Of a stretch of DNA of 64,000 nt, positions 7,351-15,786 are shown piece after piece; positions within the stretch are counted from its first letter, which is position 1; each line of letters begins with the position of its first letter. The stretch covers positions 1 through 64,000 of the forward strand of contig NZ_JBBPCO010000006.1 of the NCBI RefSeq assembly GCF_038070005.1, given 5' to 3'. Below the pieces are notes generated by a model, which saw only the letters and a list, made by a program, of their open reading frames with translations, was not told the origin of the DNA and ran no database searches. The DNA is from Thermithiobacillus plumbiphilus (GTDB taxonomy: Bacteria; Pseudomonadota; Gammaproteobacteria; Acidithiobacillales; Thermithiobacillaceae). Made by a program: the position numbers and the translations under genes.

Positions 7351-8398
7351 TCATGCTGCGCTTTCTAAATTCTGATCTGCTGTGGCGTGCTGCTTATCAG
7401 GGTTGAGCCAGACCTCTGTGACTGGCTGCCAGTCACGTGTGGGGCGGCCCTTCCAGCGCTGCGGCATAGTTCGTTTCGCCGCCTCGTATACGGCTTTGCG
7501 ATGCGCGAGAAGGGCTTTTTCCTGTCCGTAGTGACGCTGCGCCGGGGTGACGAACTTGATGGCACTGTGGCGATGTTCGGTGTTGTACCAGGTGACAAAG
7601 CGCAGCACCCACTGGCGGGCTTGTTCTATGCATCCAAACGGCTTTTTCGGGTAAGCAGGCGTGTATTTCAAGGTCCGGAACAGCGACTCGGAATAGGGGT
7701 TGTCGTCGCTCACCGCCGGGCGGCTGAAAGAGGGCAGGATGCCTAGCCGCTGCAAGGTCGCCAACATGGTGGCGCCTTTCATTGGCGAGCCGTTGTCTGC
7801 ATGTAGCACCAGCTTGCCGTACATCATGACGCAGACACGCCTTGGTGATGAGGGTGGCGGCATGTTCCGCGCGTTCGTCGTGGTGGACTTCCCAGCCGAC
7901 GATCATGCGGCTATAAACATCCATCACCAGGTACAGTCGGTAGAATTGTCCACGAACGGCCGTGGGCAGGAAGGTAATGTCCCAACTCCAGGTTTTCTGC
8001 GGTGCCTGCGCTACCCAAGCCTGGGGTCGGGGCAGCGTTCTGGGCGGCCGTGCACGGCCTCGGCGGTTGGCTTGGCCGTGTTCACGCAGTACCCGGTAAA
8101 AGGTCGACTCGCTGGCCAGATAAATGCCCCGATCGGCCAAGCGCGGCACGATCTGAGAGGGGGGCAGACTCTGGTGCTCCGGGCGGTTACACGCCGCCAG
8201 GATCTCCTGCTTCTGCTGTTCGCTCAAGGCCTGCGGGCAGGACCTTCTCTCCGCGCCTTTGCGTTTATCCACCAGCGTGTCTGCGCTGCGCCAACGGCGC
8301 AGGGTGCGGCATGCCAGTCCCAGCACCGCGCAGGCGCGGGATTGGCGAGCGCCAGCGATCACCGCTTCATCGATGAGTGTGATGGCCATCTGTTTCAT
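7351..8398 (-). pseudogene. IS3-family transposase OrfB, frameshifted
   Basis: Integrase-type DDE protein. The first part (8398 to about 7830) has the HTH-like start MKQMAITLIDEAVIAGARQ and the first catalytic Asp in TWSWDITFLP. A frame change near 7826-7840 (after TKACLRHDV) moves the rest to another frame: second Asp in KLVLHADNGSPM and Glu in DNPYSESLFRTLKY, ending at 7351. The frames join without loss of sequence, consistent with a recent one-base indel. The start is 11 bases after the orfA stop. In-frame homology upstream (LIPLE before MKQMA) suggests that the intact element made an OrfAB fusion by -1 frameshifting. Confidence 0.75.
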
Positions 8399-8409
8399 CT
8401 CAAGAGGAA

Positions 8410-8895
8410 TCAGTCGTCCTCGGGGATGCCCCAGATGGCCTGGGCTTTTTTTGATAAGGTCAGCAGCGCGGCGGCTTCGGCCAACGCCTTCTCCTTTCGA
8501 CGCAGTTCCTTTTCCAAGGCCCGGGTCTTCTTGCGTTCCGCCGCCAAATCCGACTTGCTCGCCGGGGCCTGCACGTCTTGCGCCTCGAACGCGGCACGCC
8601 AGGCATCAATCTGCTCAGGATACAAACCGTGCTGACGGCAGTATGCCGAGCGCTCCGCCTCATTCAGGGATGCCGTCTGAATCACCGCAGCCAGCTTGGC
8701 CTTGGCATCCCACTGGTCGGCATGCGTGGATTTCCTGGGCACGACAAATCCTCTTGCACGAAACTGCTTCTTCCAGTTGTATAGACTCGCCTCCGAGATT
8801 CCTGTCTCGCGACTGAGCCCTGCCACCGTCTCATTGTGCGGTGGCATCATCTTCCTGACAACCTGTTCTTTGAATTCAGCGCTGTAGCTGGGCAT
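8410..8895 (-). CDS. IS3-family transposase OrfA
   Basis: A 161-residue OrfA: an N-terminal HTH (YSAEFKEQVVRKM, then ETGISEASLYNWKKQF), a middle region, and a C-terminal coiled coil (ERKKTRALEKELRRKEKALAEAAALL) that normally mediates multimerisation with OrfB. The frame is intact, but its OrfB partner is broken. It lies 44 bases from the right inverted repeat. Confidence 0.8.
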   Translation of the reverse strand: MPSYSAEFKEQVVRKMMPPHNETVAGLSRETGISEASLYNWKKQFRARGFVVPRKSTHADQWDAKAKLAAVIQTASLNEAERSAYCRQHGLYPEQIDAWRAAFEAQDVQAPASKSDLAAERKKTRALEKELRRKEKALAEAAALLTLSKKAQAIWGIPEDD

Positions 8896-8947
8896 TTCAT
8901 CACTCCAACCGTCCCCTCAAATCCTAAAATCAATCAAGCGGACATCT

Positions 8948-9353
8948 ATCGTGACAGAGGGGGGGGATAAGCATGCGCCGGCGCAAAAAAACCGTCATAA
9001 GCTGACGGCGTGTAGACTGGGACCCTGTTTGTGCAAGTGGCCAGGCTTGCCCGCGAATGCCGGCTCATCAAGCCGGGCTGGATGCCGCTGACCAATTCGA
9101 CTCGGCACGCCTCCAACACAAGCCAATACGGCAGATTTGCGCTCTGCCGCGCAGACCACTGGCAAAAGGTAATTGCGGTTTTGAAGCCGGATTTTCCATT
9201 GGACGCCAAGGGATGCGACAACCTGGATTGCTCCCGGCTAAAGCCGCTCTCACGGCATCGGATTTCGCGCCAATAAAATCCGGGTTGAATCCTGGCGTCA
9301 GACTCACCGGCGGAAAACTCCGTGTCTTAACGCGCCGAGGCCTCATCTGGATG
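8948..9353. other. Non-coding stretch with degenerate sequence
   Basis: No gene was supported. It begins with a run of about eight G residues near 8958-8966 and holds copy B of the dispersed repeat (9182-9290). Short frames on both strands lack ribosome sites and recognisable motifs. The stretch may be decayed insertion-sequence DNA, but no transposase motif was identified. Confidence 0.5.
9182..9290 (+). repeat. Dispersed repeat, copy B
   Basis: Shares CCATTGGACGCCAAGGGA and its flanks (9187-9213) with copy C, then a CTCCCGG block and a GGCTAAAGCCGC hairpin block, then ATTTCGCGCC. At its right edge AATCCGGGTT is an inverted copy of the left-edge block. It shares block order with copies A (7161-7238) and C (10203-10334). 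Confidence 0.6.
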
Positions 9354-10082
9354 TTATTCTGCAACGAGCGACTTTACGCGGCGCAGGAGGTCCGCATTGT
9401 TTGTGGACAGTTCGATAAGCCAATAGCGGGCTTTGTCCGTTTCCGGTTTGCCTTGATGCGCCCTGCCCGTGCGCAAGACGAAGGAGTTGCTTTTCTCGTC
9501 CGAAATGAACAAGCGATCGCCTTTCTCGATATCCCAATAGAACGGGCTGGGGAAGGCTCCGCCTCCGAACGGATTGCTTATGCTCGGCGGGATCTTGCTT
9601 CCATCCCACTCTATTTTCAGTTTGTTGTCTGCCAGCAAACTTATTGAAGCATTCTGTGTTTTCAGGCTTTCCTGAACGATCGGATCGCCCAATGCAATAT
9701 ACTGCTCAATCTTTACATCACCCGAGGTCTGAATGACCGCTTTTGCATCAGGCCCGCTCGCGGGCTTGTTCATGGCTTGGAAGGCTCTTGTTTTTTCGGC
9801 GTGCGCCTGCGGCTGCGGCAAAGGCCTACTGGTTGTCTTGAGATCACTCTTTATGATTGCAGAAATCGTTTCATCTGTGAAACCGGTAGACCTGAGCTTC
9901 AGAATCCGGTCAACGTCCGTATAGCCATTCTCAACCATCATGCGTATGACGCTTTCCCCAACGCCGGAAGCCTTCAGCCTAGTCAAATCTTCCGTGGACA
10001 TAGCAGCCATCGCAGATGCCGAAGCCAACATGATGAAGGTCATCGCCAAGCCCACAACCGTCGTTTGTACTCTATGTAGCAT
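9354..10082 (-). CDS. Secreted protein of unknown function
   Basis: A 242-residue protein with a clear signal peptide (start MLHRVQTTVVGLAMTF, cleavage likely after ASAMA). The ATG at 10082 has AAGGAG 6 bases upstream; an upstream TTG in frame was rejected. Residues 30-85 are helical with two repeats of the type 'G..E..I..M...GY.D...IL.L...GF.DE.I..II', reminiscent of short helical-hairpin repeats in secreted proteins. The C-terminal half (from about 120) is beta-rich and has no recognised motif. It lies alone among insertion-sequence debris, with the broken secretion genes gspC/gspD further upstream on the same strand. Function unknown. Confidence 0.7.
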   Translation of the reverse strand: MLHRVQTTVVGLAMTFIMLASASAMAAMSTEDLTRLKASGVGESVIRMMVENGYTDVDRILKLRSTGFTDETISAIIKSDLKTTSRPLPQPQAHAEKTRAFQAMNKPASGPDAKAVIQTSGDVKIEQYIALGDPIVQESLKTQNASISLLADNKLKIEWDGSKIPPSISNPFGGGAFPSPFYWDIEKGDRLFISDEKSNSFVLRTGRAHQGKPETDKARYWLIELSTNNADLLRRVKSLVAE

Positions 10083-10397
10083 GGTCAACTCCTTATAATA
10101 GATTTATTCATTACTCCTCACAAAAGACCGACACAAGTAGTCTTCCAAAAAAAGCTTAACACAATTTCAGGCTCTTTTGAGGATGAAACGGAAAGCGGGC
10201 AACTTCAACCCGGATTTCCATTGGACGCCAAGGGACGCCACGAGCTGGATGACTCCCGGAAAACTCCGTCGCAGGAGCGGCTTAAGCTGTGCATCCTAAT
10301 GCGAATCGCGCCTGAAGGCGCTCCTGCGGCAAGGGCGACGTCTCCCCTGGATTGAGTAGCGCGTCGATTTGGGGTCCAACTCTCTAACCGAAGGAGA
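10083..10397. other. Intergenic stretch with dispersed repeat
   Basis: Holds the upstream region of the secreted protein gene (10083-10202), which is AT-richer than its surroundings, and copy C of the dispersed repeat (10203-10334). No open frame has support and no -24/-12 element with correct spacing was found here. Confidence 0.5.
10203..10334 (+). repeat. Dispersed repeat, copy C, with long hairpin
   Basis: Holds CCATTGGACGCCAAGGGA within 10210-10235 and a long imperfect inverted repeat: CGCAGGAGCG (10270-10279) is exactly complementary to CGCTCCTGCG (10319-10328), and the inner part contains ATCGCGCCTGAAGGC. It is the most complete of the three copies and could form a stable hairpin in either strand. 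Confidence 0.65.
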
Positions 10398-10403
10398 TTG
10401 GAC

Positions 10404-11090
10404 GTGAAGAAGCGATTTTTGGAAGAGCAGATCATCGGGGTATTGAAGGAAGCCGAGGCGGGCCTGAAGGTGGCCGACCTGTGCCGCAAGCATGGCATCT
10501 CGGATGTGACGTTTTACAAATGGCGCAGCAAGTACGGTTGGCTGGAGATCTCCGAAGCCCGGCGACGGCGCAAGCGGCCCAGTCATCTGCGCGTGATACG
10601 GCCGGGGCCGACCGGGCCCGATCAGCGCTGGTCGCTGGATTTCATGAGTGATGCGCTGGTCAATGGACGGCGCTTGCGCTTACTGACGATGGTCGATGGC
10701 TGGGACCGGAGCTGTCCACACATCGAGGTCGATCATTCGCTAGCCGGTGAGCGGGTGGTGCGCGTGCTGGAGCGGCTAAAGCAATAGGGTCGCCTGCCGG
10801 CCGTGCTCCAGATGGACAGTGGGCCGGAGTTTACCAGCAAGGCGCTGGACCGCTGGGCCGATGAACACGGCGTGAAGCTGCAATTCACCTGACCCGGCAA
10901 GCCGACTGACAATGGTTTGATCGAGAGCTTCAATGGCAGGTTACGGGAGGAATGTCTGAACCAACATGTTTTCCACAGCCTGGAAGAGGTCCGGAGAATC
11001 ATCGAGGCCTGGCGACAGGGTTACAATCAGGAGCGGCCACACAGCGCCTTGGGTTGGACTGAGTCCGGAGATGTTTCGGCGGCAGTTTGA
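10404..11090 (+). pseudogene. IS3-family transposase remnant (OrfA-OrfB join)
   Basis: The first 47 codons are the HTH of an IS407-type OrfA (GTG start, KKRFLEEQIIGVLKEAEAG, HGISDVTFYKWRSKYG). They are joined in frame to the OrfB catalytic domain with its DDE residues ([28 protein letters not shown]), ending SALGW at about 11060. The rest of OrfA and the start of OrfB are missing. Two in-frame stops interrupt it: TAG at 10785-10787 and TGA at 10890-10892 (the latter where family members have Trp in [10 protein letters not shown]). It is therefore an old remnant. It lies next to the IS-end-like repeat that cuts off gspD. Confidence 0.8.
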
Positions 11091-11117
11091 ATCAACAACA
11101 GATAGCCCAAATCCGAA

Positions 11118-11151
11118 CTTAACACTGGTATACCCGGCGGGGTAAGGTCAG
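11118..11151 (+). repeat. 34-bp repeat, copy 2 (IS-end-like), truncating gspD
   Basis: Second copy of the sequence at 941-974 (28 of 34 identical). The GspD reading frame on the minus strand (LLSALHM) ends exactly at its border and changes to unrelated residues, so it marks the insertion junction. Confidence 0.7.
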
Positions 11152-11438
11152 CATGTGCAGGGCGGACAGCAGGAGCGGGTAAACCAAGTTTAGCGGTACA
11201 GGCTTGACGGAGGTAATTATGATCGTGCTCTTGACCCTCGGCTCGATGACAAAATTCCTGCTTGTCAGCTCACCCACGGTCTTGATCACTGAAGAATATC
11301 CGCATTGACAAAGTTCAGCACGACCTTGTCGTCCTCGCTGCGCGCAGCCTGCCCTGGTGCCGACCATGCGACTGCGCCGGAGGTGAGAACCACGCTCAAG
11401 ATCGAAGCGTAAAGTCGGGCAGAAATTCTTTTGATCAC
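11152..11438 (-). pseudogene. gspD: Type II secretin GspD, N-terminal fragment
   Basis: Start of a type II secretion secretin: GTG at 11438 overlapping the gspC stop (GTGA), a signal peptide, then the N0 domain (DDKVVLNFVNADI, then SVIKTVGELTSRNFVIEPR and VPLNLVYPLLLSALHM). Two lesions are visible: a one-base deletion near 11290 that shifts the frame between NADI and SVIKTV, and loss of everything after about 95 codons at the 34-bp repeat at 11151. The N1-N3 and secretin domains are absent here. If this was the only gspD, the secretion system is dead; another locus could exist outside the window. Confidence 0.8.
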
Positions 11439-12247
11439 CGCTGTACCTTATAGGTAAGGTTCATCGATTGGCCATTGCGCTCGCCTGAGAGCGTAATTTC
11501 CTGGCTTGCCGCCGAACTCAGGAGCTGACGATTCAAGTCCTCGACATTGTTTATCCTAATGCCATTTATCGTGCGGAGAACGTCTCCATTCTGAAGCCCG
11601 AGCTTCTCGACTTCGCTGGTCGCCTTTGCCAAGACCAGTTGCCGTTCGCCGCCCGGCGGCTGCCTCAGCTCGAATTCGACATTCTGCGCATTCGCCAAGA
11701 GCGCGTTAATATCGTTTGCGGAAATCGAGATTGTGTTCTGCATCTTATCAAGAGAGCGCCCCAAACTGCCAAGGTCGAGCCTTTCCGGAATGCCATTGTT
11801 CAGCAGTCGCACATGATCTGTAGTCACCGACTCAAGAACCACGCCAGGCATGATTTGCGCCCCGGCCGAAAAAACCTCGTCCTTGCCGTCAATCGCAAGA
11901 ATGGCAAATGCCTCGGCGCCGCCTATAGCGGTAAATACGCCACGAAGTTTTACATTGAGCGAAGTTCGTGCTATCTTAGGAAGCCTCTCGCCTTGGCCAG
12001 GCCCTGATTTTCCGAACAGATGCATGACCTTGAGATCTTCCAGTCCGGTCTCTCCATCCTGTGTGGCAGGAAGCGTTTTGCTCGGGGCCGCGCCGAGTTC
12101 GGCAAAACGCCACGTCCAATTGGCCATCAACACAACCAGTGCAACCAACAAGGCCACATAAATCAACAATATCCCCCACCTTGTAGAAGCTGCCGTCTGC
12201 AAGCCTTCGAGATGATTGCTGGCAAGCCCCCTCGTTTTTACCGACAT
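11435..12247 (-). CDS. gspC: Type II secretion protein GspC
   Basis: A 270-residue inner-membrane GspC: one N-terminal membrane segment (about 26-46, GILLIYVALLVALVVLMANW), a proline-poor linker, the periplasmic homology region (about 95-150, LNVKLRGVFTAIGG then FAILAIDGKDEVFSAG), and a C-terminal PDZ domain (about 190-270, LGLQNGDVLRTINGIRINN). GspC links the secretin to the inner-membrane platform through its homology region and GspD N0. The ATG at 12247 was chosen over an in-frame TTG two codons upstream. It follows the NtrC-type regulator by 42 bases and overlaps gspD, so it was in an operon whose remaining gsp genes have been lost or moved. Confidence 0.85.
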   Translation of the reverse strand: MSVKTRGLASNHLEGLQTAASTRWGILLIYVALLVALVVLMANWTWRFAELGAAPSKTLPATQDGETGLEDLKVMHLFGKSGPGQGERLPKIARTSLNVKLRGVFTAIGGAEAFAILAIDGKDEVFSAGAQIMPGVVLESVTTDHVRLLNNGIPERLDLGSLGRSLDKMQNTISISANDINALLANAQNVEFELRQPPGGERQLVLAKATSEVEKLGLQNGDVLRTINGIRINNVEDLNRQLLSSAASQEITLSGERNGQSMNLTYKVQR

Positions 12248-12289
12248 TAGCAACGTTCCATAAGTCTTCGGCTCCTTCCGCGAAGGAGT

Positions 12290-13714
12290 TTACGCCTCTT
12301 CTATTCCATAGCGCTTGATTTTCCTCCAGAGCGTCGATTTGTCGATTCCAAGGATTTCTGAAGCCAGCGACCTGTCACCGCGGGTCTCGCGCAATGTTTT
12401 CTTGATGAAATAGGCTTCAATATCATCCAGCTTTTGCAGTGGCATGTAGTCCAACGCCCTCCTTGCAGGCATGTCATCCATGTAAAACTGCCGGGGCAGC
12501 ACATTCGGCTCAATGTGGTCCGATTCCGCCATGATGATCATTCTCTGAATGACATTTTCCAGCTCGCGCACATTGCCCGGCCAGTCATAGCGCATCAATT
12601 CGCTCATCACCGCATTGTTAAGGCCCTTGATTTTCTTCCCCAGCCTTGTCCCATGCTTGTTGAGAAAATAATAGGCAAGCACCGAAATATCCTCGCGGCG
12701 CTCGCGCAAAGGAGGCACAGAGATTTCCAACACGGACAAGCGATAGTACAGGTCCTCCCTGAACGACTTCTCTTCAACCATTTTATGGATGGGCCGGTTC
12801 GTGGCGGCCACTACGCGAACGTTGACTTGCGTGGCCTCTGTCGCACCCGCAGCAAAAAAAGATCCATCCTGAATCACGCGCAACAGTTTGGCTTGGAGCG
12901 AAAGCGGTGCGTTGTTGATTTCATCAAGAAACAGCGTGCCACCGTTAGCAAACTCGAACATGCCTGGCTTATTTCTGTCTGCACCGGTAAAAGCGCCTTT
13001 GCGGTAGCCGAACAGTTCACTTTCGACCAGCGTTTCCGGGATGGCCGCGCAGTTGATTGCGATAAACGGCTTGTCTGCGCGGCTGCCCCTCAAATGAATT
13101 TGTCGCGCCACCACTTCCTTGCCGCTGCCGCTTTCTCCGCTGATAAGCACAGTGCAGTCATAATTGGCCGCCGCATTGATGATTTTCTCAAGACGTTCCC
13201 TGGCTTGCGACTGTCCGATGAGGTCTGCGCCTTCGGAGTAGACGAGATTGGCCCGCTTCAAGCGCTGGTTTTCTGTCGCGACCAGATAAAATTTCAGTGC
13301 GTTCTCGACTACATTGCGCAACTTGATGATATCAAAAGGCTTCTGGACAAAGTCGAATGCCCCTTCCTTGAGCGCGTCGATCGCCGATTCCACGGTACCG
13401 AAGCCTGTCACCAACACCACTTGTATCGCGAGGTCCCTGGACTTGACGAACTTGAGCAGCGTAATCCCATCGGGGCCCGGCATGCGCAGGTCCGTGACGA
13501 TAACGGCCACGTTGTGGGTCTCGATATAGTCCATCGCCTCAGTGGCATTTTCCAGGCTGACCGTGCAAAAATCGAGTTCCGACTCGCCAAGGACGGCCAG
13601 GATCAATTTGCGCATGTTGGAGTCGTCTTCTACAACCAGTATGACCGGCTGCTTATGCTGAGCCGGGACTTCTGCCGATTCCGAGTTCTCCAGACTGGCG
13701 ACATGAACTTTCAT
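12290..13714 (-). CDS. NtrC-family sigma-54 response regulator
   Basis: A 474-residue three-domain regulator. Receiver domain 22-140 with phosphorylation site Asp75 ([13 protein letters not shown]) and Lys in QKPFD. AAA+ domain about 165-400 with Walker A GESGSGKE (193-200), the sigma-54 contact loop GAFTGA (240-245) and Walker B LFLDE (261-265). C-terminal Fis-type HTH ([22 protein letters not shown]). It binds upstream enhancers and drives sigma-54 promoters when phosphorylated. Its start overlaps the kinase stop (ATGA, 13714-13711), so the kinase is its cognate partner. The only good sigma-54 promoter I saw in the window is that of the sulfur cluster at 6906-6921, a plausible target. Confidence 0.92.
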   Translation of the reverse strand: MKVHVASLENSESAEVPAQHKQPVILVVEDDSNMRKLILAVLGESELDFCTVSLENATEAMDYIETHNVAVIVTDLRMPGPDGITLLKFVKSRDLAIQVVLVTGFGTVESAIDALKEGAFDFVQKPFDIIKLRNVVENALKFYLVATENQRLKRANLVYSEGADLIGQSQARERLEKIINAAANYDCTVLISGESGSGKEVVARQIHLRGSRADKPFIAINCAAIPETLVESELFGYRKGAFTGADRNKPGMFEFANGGTLFLDEINNAPLSLQAKLLRVIQDGSFFAAGATEATQVNVRVVAATNRPIHKMVEEKSFREDLYYRLSVLEISVPPLRERREDISVLAYYFLNKHGTRLGKKIKGLNNAVMSELMRYDWPGNVRELENVIQRMIIMAESDHIEPNVLPRQFYMDDMPARRALDYMPLQKLDDIEAYFIKKTLRETRGDRSLASEILGIDKSTLWRKIKRYGIEEA

Positions 13715-15180
13715 GCTGCAACTCTGTCCAAATTCACCGACGGCAACCTCACGATGAACCTTGCCCCTTGTTGATATTGGGCATCATATTTGATGTAACC
13801 ACCGCGCTTCGCGACAATCGCTTGGCTGATGGATAGCCCCAGGCCGGTTCCCTTCCCCACCTCTTTGGTAGAATAGAACAAATCGAACAGACGCGCCTGG
13901 ATTGCTTCAGGTACGCCTGGGCCGTTGTCGCTGACAGAAATCAGACCGTAGCCATCCTCGGCCCAAGTGTTGACGACGATTTTCGGGGATTCGACTCCTT
14001 CCAACGCATCGATCGCATTGATCAGAAGATTAGTCAATACAATGTCCAGTTGCCCGCAGCCTCCTTCAAGGATCAACTGCTCGGGACTCAGATCCAGGAC
14101 AATATCAATGCGGTAACGTTTGAGCCTGCAGTTCAAAAAGGTTTCCGTAAGCTCCTGGACCAGCGCATTCAGGTCGCATGTTTCGCCATTGCAAGAGTCC
14201 TTGCGGGCAAAATTTAGCAATTCATTGATCACCAACGAGCAGCGCTGTGTTTCATCCACAATCACTTTTGCATAACCACCCATCAGCGCGTCCGTATTCA
14301 AGTTCTTTTGCAGCAGTTGGGCATATCCAAGAATATTGCCCAGCGGAGTATTAAGCTCATGCGCCACACCCGCCGCAAGCTGCCCCATGGCCACGAGCTT
14401 TTCCCGTGTGGACAGACTTTCCATCAGGCTTTTGTACTCGGTGATATCCTGCAGGATCAGTACGCTTTTCAGGTCGTCCTCATCGCTGTTGTAGAAACCG
14501 AGATTGAGCGAATAGAAAGATGATTTTCCGTTCATCCTGAGCATGATTTCCTGGTTGCCGACCGACCGCTTGTACAGAAAAGCGTCGCGCAACAGCTCGC
14601 GGTCATGCTCGTTCAAATCCATGATCTCGAAGATGTTCTTGCCCGTGAGGCTGCCGGATGGCACGGCGAACATCCTGTCGGCCTGCAAGTTGGCAACGGT
14701 TATCATCAAGTCATCATCGACGCTGAGCAGCGCCGCCGGAAGGTTTTGCAGAATTGTGATGAAGCGGTTGCGCTCGTTCAGGAACCGGTCCTGGCATTGT
14801 TCGACGGTCCGGAACATCAGGCTCAGGGTACTGACTGTCTGGCTGAACTCATTGATGAGCCGTCCCCCGCTCGTCCAGCTCTCGAAAACCGGAGCAATAG
14901 GCTCCAAAAGTCCTTCCCGCGCCTTATGGATGCCCGCTTCAAGGGCCCTGAGCGCGATCAGTTCGCCGAAGAGGCGAACCAGCGAATAGGCAACGGCAAC
15001 AGCCAAAAGGACGCCGCTCAGCCAGAACAGTTTTGACTCCTGTCCGACCATTACCAGCAGCGCATACGATATAAAAGCGAGCAGAATGGCGGCCAGCGCC
15101 ACCAGCGGAAAGGGAACGACAGGAATGCCGGCCAATCCGGAAGCGGTGCGGTTCGAATAAACCTGATTGATGCCTTTCAT
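13711..15180 (-). CDS. PAS-domain sensor histidine kinase
   Basis: A 489-residue membrane kinase. Two membrane segments near the N-terminus (about 20-46 and 52-72), a linker, a PAS domain (about 140-250, LLSVDDDLMITVANLQADRMF), HisKA with phosphoacceptor His274 (AAGVAHELNTPLGNILG), and HATPase with N, G1 and G2 boxes (LLINAIDAL, SDNGPGV, GKGTGLGLSIS). There is almost no periplasmic loop, so the signal is probably sensed in the membrane or cytoplasm, perhaps redox or haem through PAS. The start MKGINQVYSN at 15180 was preferred to the longer frame because upstream residues do not look like protein. It is the first gene of kinase-regulator-gspCD. Confidence 0.9.
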   Translation of the reverse strand: MKGINQVYSNRTASGLAGIPVVPFPLVALAAILLAFISYALLVMVGQESKLFWLSGVLLAVAVAYSLVRLFGELIALRALEAGIHKAREGLLEPIAPVFESWTSGGRLINEFSQTVSTLSLMFRTVEQCQDRFLNERNRFITILQNLPAALLSVDDDLMITVANLQADRMFAVPSGSLTGKNIFEIMDLNEHDRELLRDAFLYKRSVGNQEIMLRMNGKSSFYSLNLGFYNSDEDDLKSVLILQDITEYKSLMESLSTREKLVAMGQLAAGVAHELNTPLGNILGYAQLLQKNLNTDALMGGYAKVIVDETQRCSLVINELLNFARKDSCNGETCDLNALVQELTETFLNCRLKRYRIDIVLDLSPEQLILEGGCGQLDIVLTNLLINAIDALEGVESPKIVVNTWAEDGYGLISVSDNGPGVPEAIQARLFDLFYSTKEVGKGTGLGLSISQAIVAKRGGYIKYDAQYQQGARFIVRLPSVNLDRVAA

Positions 15181-15224
15181 CACTGTCACCGGATACTTAC
15201 AGTGCCCAACAAAATAGCCATTTC

Positions 15225-15779
15225 TTGCTCCTAGCTCGTATCGAGAGGAGCGTGCCACGGCCAAGCCTCTGCTGGATGATGCATTGTGGGCAAAGATCGA
15301 ACCCTTGCTGCCGCCCCATCCGCCACGCCTGAGGGGTGGATGACTCCGACTACCGGATCAAGCAGCGTTGCCCGACATCCTCTTTATACTACGTACCGGC
15401 ATTCCTTGGGAACACCCGCCCAAAGAGATGGGCTATGGCTCGGGCACGACCTGCTGGCGCAGGCTGCGCGACTGGCAAGCGCCGCGGCCTAGCCACCCTC
15501 GCCGGCGACCCGTGAGGTGCATACCGACAAGGGCTATGATTTCCCCTACCTGCGCCAGTATCTGCAACGCCGCGGTATTCGCCCCCGCATTGCACGGCGG
15601 GACATCCAATCCCTTGAACGCCTGGGCAAATGCCGCAGGAAAGTCGGGCGCACCTTTTCCTGGTTGCACCGCATGTGCCGTCTGCGTATCCGCTACGAGC
15701 GCCGGGCCGACATCCACCAGGCCTTCCTCCAACTCGGCTGTGCCCTCATCGCCTGGCGCCATGTCCAAAGGTTTTGTTA
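15225..15779 (+). pseudogene. IS5-family transposase remnant
   Basis: Degraded transposase of a different IS5 subgroup from that at 158-932. The N-terminal part (LLDDALWAKIEPLLPPHPPR near 15265) breaks frame soon after. The middle third, including the first catalytic Asp, is deleted near 15495. The C-terminal part (15517-15779) is intact: DKGYDFPYLRQYL, RRGIRPRIARR, RTFSWLHRMCRLRIRYERR, ending at TAG 15777-15779. It lies between the kinase operon start and the 3-prime end of the cytochrome c4 gene, eight bases from the latter. Confidence 0.8.
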
Positions 15780-15786
15780 GAGGTAC

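Larger units (their letters stand above)
7337..8947 (-). mobile_element. IS3-family insertion sequence, inactive
   Basis: About 1.6 kb with orfA and orfB on the minus strand. Matching ends are AGATGTCCG (7337-7345) and CGGACATCT (8939-8947), a perfect 9-bp inverted repeat. No clear target duplication is visible. The orfB frame is broken, so the element cannot move by itself. Confidence 0.7.

Noticed and set aside
6984-7406. A 140-codon plus-strand frame between the sulfur cluster and the IS3 element
   Set aside because: It crosses the dispersed repeat and the end of the insertion sequence, has no ribosome site and no motif.
8946-9221. A 91-codon minus-strand frame and plus-strand shadows between the IS3 element and the secreted protein gene
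   Set aside because: No ribosome site, no motif, and overlap with the dispersed repeat.
10083-10202. Sigma-54 promoter for the secreted protein gene
   Set aside because: Candidate TTGGAAGACTACTTGT has GT in place of the essential GC and a poor -24 element.
12245-12262. Sigma-54-like TGGAACGTTGCT upstream of gspC
   Set aside because: The GG-to-GC spacing is 6 instead of 10, so it cannot serve as a -24/-12 promoter.
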